Assembly: GCA_937926265.1 (NCBI GenBank)
Contig: CALAZS010000059.1
Coordinates: forward strand, 1 to 5,022
Reading direction: 5' to 3'
Origin: an uncultured Gammaproteobacteria bacterium
Lineage (GTDB): Bacteria; Pseudomonadota; Gammaproteobacteria; Chromatiales; Chromatiaceae
Length of the DNA: 5,022 bases
Both the position numbers and the translations under genes were made by a program. Of this stretch, positions 1 through 5,022 are shown one piece after another; position 1 is the first letter of the stretch, and each line of letters begins with the position of its first letter. Below the pieces are notes generated by a model. That model had not been told where the DNA came from, did no database searches, and saw only the letters and a list, made by a program, of their open reading frames with translations.

Positions 1-1365
1 GCTAAAGAGCATGGGGACAACACAAGCTTGGCAGACCTTTTCCAATACGAGCTTCCAATCTTCTTCGCCAAAACCCATATCCCGGCATCGATGTTCGAGC
101 CCACGATTGTTGGAGAAATAGAAAAACTGTGTAAGTATTTCGGCGAAACTGATGTCTACCCGACACCAGGCCCGCTAACTATAAAAAGTCAAGAAGCACA
201 AGAATTACTCAATGCAACTAAACCATACTGCGCTGCCCTCTTGTTATCATCCAAAGATTATTCTGGGGTCTTGCGAATTCTTGGCTCAAACCACAACTCG
301 GAAACAAATCTGCCAATCGCAAATTACATCCGAGCCTGTGCCCTGGCCGAAACGCGTCAGTATAGTGAAGCCATCTCGGCCATGACAATAGCCTACAATC
401 AGTGCCCAACTCTCAGAAACGGTTTTTCTAGGATCGCATGGGCTAGCTCCAAACATGACAAACACCAAACAGCACTCGCCATCGTTGAACGCGATATTCT
501 ACTCCAACGAATCACGCCACATTGGCAGAAAAACGCCGCATTGTTGTATGCTGAAAATGGTGAATTGACACGAGCAGAGACTATTATTCAAAATGCTTAC
601 ACTACAGCGCCAGACTTGAGAGACGCCTACGCCGGAATCGCCGAGATTTGCATCTCCAAGGAGAGATGGGAACGCGCCCGATATTATTTTGAGCGAGACC
701 TAACTCTCGATCGCTTAACAGCCACCCGGCGACTAATTTATAGCATTTGCCTTACACGACTCGGAGAAGTAGACGTCGCCGCGTCTACGGTAGCAGACGC
801 TTATGCGCAGGACGCTAATCTCTCTGACGGTTACTCTAGGTTAGGATGGTACCGGTACCTCTATTTTAACCAAGTGGGCGCTCTCCATGAAGGCATCGAC
901 AAAGATCAGCAGCTGAACAGATGCTCGACAAAACAAAAACTGTTCCAGATCTTGTTGAACCTTATTCATGGCAACTCGTTTGAAGTCGAAGAAATCTCCG
1001 ATGCCGTCCATCACGTTTACAACGAATTCAACGATCAGCGCAATTGGCTCTCTGCAATAGGTTGGCTATTGATTCTCAAAGGAGACCATTCGAACGGCTG
1101 CAGCTTAATGGCCAAAGATCTCGAATGGTGCCGTATGGACAATTGGTGGCTGCCGAGTTTCGTGGTAGCTTTAGCGCTCAACGGGCGAAAAGCTGATGCC
1201 AAGCGCAATCTTTCGGCCGTATTGGACGCTGGGCTCCGCACGGCGCTGCCTCTCGGCTATCAATATGCAACCACTGCATCACTGACGTTGACTGAGCTGG
1301 CCCAGCTGGTTGACGACGATCCCAACTTGACCAGCCTATTGGACAGAAGCTCTCAAAGCGCTTGA
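1..1365 (+). CDS. TPR-like repeat protein, probably 5'-partial
   Basis: This is an alpha-helical repeat protein of the tetratricopeptide type, a fold usually used as a protein-binding scaffold; no catalytic motif is visible. The frame has no stop between base 1 and the TTG at 28, so the gene probably begins upstream. TTG at 28 and ATG at 91 are the in-window start candidates, neither with a convincing ribosome binding site. Counting residues from the TTG, four copies of a unit of about 68 residues (two TPR-sized 34-mers) begin at residues 122, 190, 258 and 330. Each opens with a motif like AYTTAPDLRDAYAGIAE and carries a later acidic/basic-D...R motif (ERDILLQR at 154, ERDLTLDR at 222, DKDQQLNR at 291, AKDLEWCR at 362). 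The last 45 residues are non-repetitive. No signal peptide or membrane segment is seen, so it is probably cytoplasmic, although the missing N-terminus limits this. TPR modules occur in polysaccharide loci alone or fused to glycosyltransferases. The specific role is unknown. Confidence 0.8.
   Translation, partial: AKEHGDNTSLADLFQYELPIFFAKTHIPASMFEPTIVGEIEKLCKYFGETDVYPTPGPLTIKSQEAQELLNATKPYCAALLLSSKDYSGVLRILGSNHNSETNLPIANYIRACALAETRQYSEAISAMTIAYNQCPTLRNGFSRIAWASSKHDKHQTALAIVERDILLQRITPHWQKNAALLYAENGELTRAETIIQNAYTTAPDLRDAYAGIAEICISKERWERARYYFERDLTLDRLTATRRLIYSICLTRLGEVDVAASTVADAYAQDANLSDGYSRLGWYRYLYFNQVGALHEGIDKDQQLNRCSTKQKLFQILLNLIHGNSFEVEEISDAVHHVYNEFNDQRNWLSAIGWLLILKGDHSNGCSLMAKDLEWCRMDNWWLPSFVVALALNGRKADAKRNLSAVLDAGLRTALPLGYQYATTASLTLTELAQLVDDDPNLTSLLDRSSQSA
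391..1218 (+). repeat. Four tandem ~68-residue protein repeats (paired TPR units)
   Basis: Within the TPR-like protein, the motif A/V-Y-x(4)-(L/N)-x-(D/N)-x(3)-(R/G/A)-(I/L)-(A/G)-(W/E) recurs at nucleotides 391-441, 595-645, 799-849 and 1015-1065. The first two spacings are exactly 204 bp (68 codons) and the third is 216 bp (72 codons). Conservation is clear at protein level and patchy at DNA level, so the duplications look old. The last unit is the most diverged. Unit ends are approximate. Confidence 0.75.
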
Positions 1366-1500
1366 TAAAAACCTTTAGATGGCCTGACGATTCGCCATCA
1401 CTTAGCACGCGCTCCCGCTCTTATGAAATTCCCCGACTGACCGACAGCAGTTTCTCATTGTAATCAACCAAGCGACTCAGCCGAACCACGGTATATACAA
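1366..1500. other. Intergenic gap, no gene; weak stem-loop only
   Basis: This 135-bp gap separates the TPR-like gene from the aminotransferase gene. A short inverted repeat, GATGGC at 1378-1383 and GCCATC at 1394-1399 with a 10-nt loop, lies just after the stop codon. It lacks a following T-run, so it is not a convincing terminator. I find no well-spaced -35/-10 pair. TATATACA just before the TTG start is AT-rich but lies too close to the start codon to be a normal promoter element. Confidence 0.4.
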
Positions 1501-2622
1501 TTGGCGAGCAGAAAGACAATTAATGTGACGCGCCCGGATCTCCCACCGTTGAGACAGATAAAGCCACTGCTAAAAACTATATGGAAAACCAAACAACTCA
1601 CGAATAATGGCCCTTTCCATAGAGACCTTGAAGCACGCCTATGCGACTTCCTTCAAGTCGAGCACATCTCTTTGTTTGCCAACGGCACATTAGCGCTGAT
1701 TGCTGCTCTTAAAGCGCTCGACATAAGTGGCGAAGTAATAACCACACCTTACTCTTTTGTCGCCACTACGCACGCCTTGGTATGGTGCAACCTCCAGCCC
1801 ATCTTCGTCGATATCTCCGACGTTGATTTTAATATTCGGCCAGACCTTATCGAAAGCGCCATTTCGCCTGCTACATCGGCGATTGTGGCCGTTCATACTT
1901 ACGGATTGCCATGCGATACTAGCAAGATCCAAGGCATCGCAGAAAAACACGACCTCAAGCTGATTTACGATGCTGCACACGCTTTCGGAGTGAAAGACGG
2001 CAACGGCAGCATCCTCAGGCACGGCGACCTATCTGTTGTTAGTTTTCATGCGACCAAGATCTTCAATACCTTTGAAGGCGGCGCAGTGATCTGCAAGAAT
2101 GCAGACATAAAAAGAAAGCTAGACTTAATTAAAAATTTTGGGTTCGAAGATGAGACAACTATATCGTTAGTCGGGCTTAACGCAAAAATGAACGAATTCT
2201 CAGCCGCCCTTGGATGCCTTCAACTTGACGGATTAAAAAAAGTGATTCGGAAATGCAGGAAGATCGATAATATATATCGTACAAATATTTCCACCATAAA
2301 GGGACTCAGCGCAATTGCAACCCCAGCTGGCGCTCGCCTGAATTTCTCCTATTTTCCAATCCGTGTAAATGACGACTATCCCCTTTGCCGCGATCTACTT
2401 TATGAAAAAATGAAACATAACAATATATTCTGCCGCCGATATTTTTATCCCTTAATATCCAATCTACCTATGTATCGCCATCTACCGTCAGCTGATCACC
2501 GGAACCTCCCGGCCAGCAATATGCTCGCCAACACGGTATTATGCTTACCAATATATTCGCAATTAAAAAAGAAGCAACAACAGCGAATAATCAAGATTTT
2601 GCGACACCCACTTGGCGAATAA
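1501..2622 (+). CDS. DegT/DnrJ/EryC1/StrS aminotransferase, VioA-like (dTDP-4-amino-4,6-dideoxyglucose synthase type)
   Basis: This is a PLP-dependent sugar-nucleotide aminotransferase (fold type I). The family transfers the amino group of glutamate to a nucleotide-linked keto-sugar; the closest type I recognise converts dTDP-4-keto-6-deoxyglucose to dTDP-4-amino-4,6-dideoxyglucose (viosamine). At 373 residues it is normal full length. Visible landmarks are LTNNGPFH (33-40), a cofactor-phosphate region FANGTLALIAAL (59-70), TTPYSFVATTHAL (81-93), YDAAHAFG with Asp157 and His160 near the cofactor (156-163), and SFHATKIFNTFEGGA with predicted Schiff-base lysine Lys186 (181-195). NAKMNEFSAALG (227-238) is another family signature. 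The TTG start puts the conserved VTRPDLPPL at residues 9-17, as expected for the family. The in-frame GTG at 1525 is an alternative, with AGAAAG at 1510-1515 as a weak ribosome binding site. Sugar specificity (4-amino or 3-amino, gluco or galacto) is inferred from overall resemblance and is not proven. The enzyme should be cytoplasmic and feed a glycosyltransferase. Confidence 0.93.
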   Translation: MASRKTINVTRPDLPPLRQIKPLLKTIWKTKQLTNNGPFHRDLEARLCDFLQVEHISLFANGTLALIAALKALDISGEVITTPYSFVATTHALVWCNLQPIFVDISDVDFNIRPDLIESAISPATSAIVAVHTYGLPCDTSKIQGIAEKHDLKLIYDAAHAFGVKDGNGSILRHGDLSVVSFHATKIFNTFEGGAVICKNADIKRKLDLIKNFGFEDETTISLVGLNAKMNEFSAALGCLQLDGLKKVIRKCRKIDNIYRTNISTIKGLSAIATPAGARLNFSYFPIRVNDDYPLCRDLLYEKMKHNNIFCRRYFYPLISNLPMYRHLPSADHRNLPASNMLANTVLCLPIYSQLKKKQQQRIIKILRHPLGE

Positions 2623-2675
2623 CTACGATACTTTGAGCACAAAAGGCGTAGTGCAATCGTACAAATAGCTTTTTT
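2622..2675 (+). terminator. Possible stem-loop / weak terminator after the aminotransferase gene
   Basis: ACTACG (2622-2627) pairs with CGTAGT (2647-2652), enclosing a smaller CTTTG/CAAAAG hairpin with one bulged A. An overlapping alternative pairs TACGAT (2624-2629) with ATCGTA (2656-2661), enclosing GCAC/GTGC. A run of six T (2670-2675) follows, but 8-17 nt after the stem rather than directly, which is poor for an intrinsic terminator. The two pairings exclude each other. Confidence 0.22.
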
Positions 2676-2746
2676 CGTTATTACTCCATTTCCGGCAGTC
2701 CAGATTACCGAAACGCACATCTATACTTCCTTAGATTATCCCATTT
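2623..2746. other. Intergenic gap between aminotransferase and glycosyltransferase genes
   Basis: This 124-bp non-coding gap holds the inverted repeats described separately and a TATACT hexamer at 2722-2727. The hexamer would suit a -10 box with transcription starting near 2734, but no acceptable -35 hexamer lies 16-18 bp upstream. No Shine-Dalgarno sequence precedes the GTG at 2747. A separate promoter for the downstream pair is possible but unsupported. Confidence 0.35.
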
Positions 2747-3982
2747 GTGAACTTTTTTTCTAGAACAGTGCCAAGTCGTTCTGAATATTCACCAGTAATC
2801 GTCGGCGTTTATGACAGACTCGACCATGTTAGACGTACCGTTTTGTCGCTGGCCCGATGCGAACTTGCCGAATCAACGGACCTTTTCGTGCTGTCAGACG
2901 GACCGAAGGAAGGTGACGAGAAGCAGATCAGCAAAGTTCGCCGCTTTCTGCACGACGTTCGCGGCTTTAAGTCAGTAACTATCATCGAACGAAGCACAAA
3001 CCTCGGACGCATCGCAAACAATCGCAATGGAATAGCGGAGATAATACGCAAGCAGCAACGAGCAATTATCATGGAAGATGATAATGTCTGCGCGCCACAG
3101 TTCCTCAAATTCCAGAACTACTGGTTGGAAAGGATCAAGCATCATAACACTATCGTAGCCGCCTGCGGTTATACAGCGCCTTCCGTGGTCCTTCGAAAAG
3201 CGAATTTCAGTAATGTGCTTTTACCCAGGTTCTCGGCATGGGGGTATGGTATCTGGGACGACCGCTTTCAAGAACTATTGGATACAAAAATCAAAAAGGA
3301 GCACATTTCACTCCGAGCTGATTCGGCGCATATTTTCATGCAGTATGGTAGAGATCTTTACAGCAAATTTCGCTCTCATTTTTTTGGAAATATTGATGCT
3401 CTAGATATTCGGATGTGGTACCTACAGGCGACACGATCCTATCTGACCGTGCACCCAAAGATATCCCTCGTTAAAAACATCGGATACGATGGCACAGGCC
3501 TTCACAGCATGCCCTCGCAGAAGTTCGACGTACAGCTGGAACTCCAAACCGACTATGATCACCGATCGCCGGCTTATCGGTTATCAAGGTCAGAGACGTA
3601 TGAGTTCGTGAAGTGGTTTGAAGATGCAGCAAACGTTTGGGATGACGGTGTTACCGATAAGTTTTTTGCGAAAATCGATGACGCTGGAACCAAATGTTTC
3701 GCAATTTGGGGAACTGATATCCTAACTTATCTGTTTCTTCGGGATGCTGATGACCGAGGGTATACGATTTCGCATTTTATTAATACCTGGGCTGATGAAG
3801 ATTCGTTTTTTAATGGCCAGAAGGTTCTGACTCCAGAAGAAGCAATGACTAAGGACATTTCACATATTGTTGTTCTTTCGTGCAAGTCCGTTGATCAAAT
3901 TATTTCGCATGCAAAACACTTGGGCGCTGATTTTAAATTTATTTACCTAAATGAAGATGAGTTCTCAGACAAGAAAAAATGA
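2747..3982 (+). CDS. GNT-I-like glycosyltransferase with C-terminal Rossmann-like domain
   Basis: The protein has two parts. Residues about 15-265 form a GT-A type glycosyltransferase related to bacterial homologues of GNT-I (N-acetylglucosaminyltransferase I). PVIVGVYDR (16-24) starts the nucleotide-binding fold, LFVLSDGPKE (46-55) and SVTIIERSTNLG (76-87) are typical, and MEDDNVCAP (109-117) contains the E-D-D motif (110-112) that binds the divalent metal and sugar nucleotide. SAWGYGIWDDRF (163-174) and KNIGYDGTGLH (243-253) are further family landmarks. Residues about 315-402 resemble the small Rossmann-like domain found in many sugar-modification proteins: a beta-strand with a glycine motif (FAIWGTD, 318-324), FFNGQKVLTPEEA (354-366), HIVVLSC (373-379) and LGADFKFIYL (392-401). 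The second glycine of the usual G-x-G is replaced by Asp, and Asn replaces the usual FID aspartate, so nucleotide binding there is doubtful. GTG at 2747 is the first start after an in-frame stop at 2732; GTG at 2768 also keeps the whole domain. No membrane segment is seen. Donor and acceptor sugars are unknown. Confidence 0.85.
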   Translation: MNFFSRTVPSRSEYSPVIVGVYDRLDHVRRTVLSLARCELAESTDLFVLSDGPKEGDEKQISKVRRFLHDVRGFKSVTIIERSTNLGRIANNRNGIAEIIRKQQRAIIMEDDNVCAPQFLKFQNYWLERIKHHNTIVAACGYTAPSVVLRKANFSNVLLPRFSAWGYGIWDDRFQELLDTKIKKEHISLRADSAHIFMQYGRDLYSKFRSHFFGNIDALDIRMWYLQATRSYLTVHPKISLVKNIGYDGTGLHSMPSQKFDVQLELQTDYDHRSPAYRLSRSETYEFVKWFEDAANVWDDGVTDKFFAKIDDAGTKCFAIWGTDILTYLFLRDADDRGYTISHFINTWADEDSFFNGQKVLTPEEAMTKDISHIVVLSCKSVDQIISHAKHLGADFKFIYLNEDEFSDKKK

Positions 3983-5022
3983 GCAATGCCTTCTTGTTTT
4001 CACGGGTTATAACCCTCGGGGCGTTATATCCTTTCTGCGCGTCATAGCAAGGCTAGATATCAAAGCCTTTTTAGTAGCAAGAGATTCGCAAGATATTATA
4101 TTTAGGACTAAATACGCCGACCAAGTTGCGCTTGTTCGTGATTCTCCTCTAGTCGACCTTTCTCTTTTTCAGAAGATCAGGAGCAAGGTTCAGCACAGAG
4201 CTTATTCGCCCGACCTATTAGTTGTACCCTCGACCGAATATTTGAATCGATTTGTGCTGTCGCACAGAGAGTCCCTTGAACAGATGGGATTTTTTAGTCC
4301 TTTGTGCGAGAAATCTGTTTATGAAGCAATATCGGACAAAGCAACGTTTGGGGAATTGTGCGAGGACGCGGGGATTCTGGTACCTGTCACTCTAAACCTT
4401 TCGGAAAAATTGACTTTTCCAGCTGTAGCGAAACCAATTCGGTACGCGGGCCCGGGTTCCGGTGATCTAGTACGACCTATGATTGTTCACAACAGTGCTG
4501 ACTTGATGTCACTCTTGCGATCACACAAACGCGAAAGCTTTTTCCTTCAGGAATATATTCAAGGGCATAGCTATTATCTGCTTTTTTATATCAGCAAGAA
4601 CGGCACTTGCTACTCCTACTCCCAGGAGAATATTGTTCAACAGATGGGGGGTGGTTCGATGCTGGTAAGCAAACCATCACACATTCATGAGGGCTTTCTT
4701 GCAGAAGATTTTGTCCGTCTCTTTCATAGTTTGCGGTTTTTTGGTTTGGTTATGGTGGAAGTAAGGGGAAAAGGACGCGATATATCTATGATAGAAGCAA
4801 ATCCCAGGATATGGGGACCGTCTCAATTATTGATAGATAATTGCGTCCCCTTCTTCGAGCTTTTTTGCATAGATAATGGGTTTGATATTCAGCTAGGGAC
4901 ACAACCGCTCCTATTTGACTACTATTATGTTTGGCGGTCAGGTTTTAGCGATTTGAGAGGGGCAGAGATTATTCATAATGAGGCTGAATGGGATAGATTT
5001 CGTAGTTCGGAAGTGCCAGAGG
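3951..5022 (+). CDS. ATP-grasp family ligase, 3'-partial
   Basis: The frame opens at ATG 3951, directly after an in-frame TAA at 3948, and stays open to the window end: 357 codons with no stop. ATG 3957 is an alternative start. The gene overlaps the glycosyltransferase end by 32 bp (26 bp from 3957), suggesting translational coupling. Residues about 13-95 form a pre-ATP-grasp alpha/beta domain beginning LLVFTGYNPRG. SDKATFGELCEDAGILVP (128-145) leads into the ATP-grasp fold. AVAKPIRYAGPGSGD (158-172) supplies the nucleotide-binding lysine (161) and a glycine-rich loop. FLQEYIQGHSYYLL (198-211) is the hinge strand. VMVEVRGKG (267-275) and MIEANPRIWGP (280-290) carry the metal-binding Glu and Asn residues seen in carbamoyl-phosphate-synthase-like members. 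All catalytic features look intact. ATP-grasp enzymes activate a carboxylate as an acyl phosphate and join it to an amine, thiol or other nucleophile. The substrate is unknown; context suggests modification of an amino sugar or glycan. The C-terminal end lies outside the window. Confidence 0.85.
   Translation, partial: MKMSSQTRKNEQCLLVFTGYNPRGVISFLRVIARLDIKAFLVARDSQDIIFRTKYADQVALVRDSPLVDLSLFQKIRSKVQHRAYSPDLLVVPSTEYLNRFVLSHRESLEQMGFFSPLCEKSVYEAISDKATFGELCEDAGILVPVTLNLSEKLTFPAVAKPIRYAGPGSGDLVRPMIVHNSADLMSLLRSHKRESFFLQEYIQGHSYYLLFYISKNGTCYSYSQENIVQQMGGGSMLVSKPSHIHEGFLAEDFVRLFHSLRFFGLVMVEVRGKGRDISMIEANPRIWGPSQLLIDNCVPFFELFCIDNGFDIQLGTQPLLFDYYYVWRSGFSDLRGAEIIHNEAEWDRFRSSEVPE
4004..4015. repeat. 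Perfect 12-bp palindrome inside the ATP-grasp gene start
   Basis: GGGTTATAACCC reads the same on both strands. It lies within codons 18-22 of the ATP-grasp gene and 22 bp after the glycosyltransferase stop codon. It may be chance; it could also form a small RNA structure near the coupled translation start or act as a protein-binding site. No second copy was noticed. Confidence 0.5.

Noticed and set aside
1378..1399. Stem-loop GATGGC/GCCATC as a terminator of the TPR-like gene
   Set aside because: Only six base pairs with a 10-nt loop and no downstream T-run.
1178..1408. 76-codon open frame on the - strand at the end of the TPR-like gene
   Set aside because: It is mostly antisense to coding sequence and has no domain signature.
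1690..2022. 110-codon open frame on the - strand
   Set aside because: It lies wholly inside the aminotransferase gene, whose PLP-site motifs are clear; no recognisable domain in the antisense product.
2496..2720. 74-codon open frame on the - strand covering the intergenic gap
   Set aside because: More than half is antisense to the aminotransferase 3' end, and the product shows no recognisable motif; no ribosome binding site evidence was found.
2722..2727. TATACT as a -10 promoter box for the glycosyltransferase gene
   Set aside because: No acceptable -35 hexamer lies 16-18 bp upstream; a single hexamer match is expected by chance in AT-rich intergenic DNA.
2809..3108. 99-codon open frame on the - strand
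   Set aside because: It is antisense to the conserved glycosyltransferase core including the EDD motif, and its product is low-complexity and unlike a known family.
3979..4047. ATG overlapping the glycosyltransferase stop (ATGA), a typical coupled start
   Set aside because: That frame reaches a TAG at 4045 after 22 codons. The long frame with ATP-grasp motifs begins at ATG 3951 instead.

Overview
The window looks like part of a bacterial surface-polysaccharide locus (O-antigen, capsule or exopolysaccharide), most likely from a Gram-negative bacterium. I infer this from gene content: a sugar-nucleotide aminotransferase of the VioA type, a glycosyltransferase of the GNT-I-like group, and an ATP-grasp ligase, preceded by a TPR-repeat protein. 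The species cannot be read from the sequence. Base composition is moderate, and the last gene looks more AT-rich by eye than the first; neither was computed. Start codons are often not ATG (TTG and GTG), and Shine-Dalgarno sequences are weak or absent.

Layout, all on the + strand. Positions 1-1365 hold a TPR-like repeat protein whose frame is open at the left edge, so its N-terminus may lie outside the window. After a 135-bp gap, 1501-2622 encodes a complete DegT/DnrJ/EryC1/StrS-family aminotransferase that closely resembles dTDP-4-amino-4,6-dideoxyglucose (viosamine) synthases. After a 124-bp gap with possible RNA hairpins, 2747-3982 encodes a glycosyltransferase with an EDD metal-binding motif and an added C-terminal Rossmann-like domain whose glycine motif is degenerate. 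A fourth gene starts at 3951, inside the end of the glycosyltransferase gene, and runs off the right edge. It encodes an ATP-grasp ligase; 357 codons are visible.

How they may work together (inference): the aminotransferase makes a 4-amino-4,6-dideoxyhexose nucleotide, the glycosyltransferase places a sugar into a repeat unit, and the ATP-grasp enzyme may form an amide or ester bond, possibly acylating the free 4-amino group or another part of the glycan. The translationally overlapped pair, glycosyltransferase plus ATP-grasp ligase, is the most interesting part. The TPR protein could be a scaffold or the C-terminal part of a larger enzyme. I see no tRNA, rRNA, CRISPR array, insertion sequence or phage gene.
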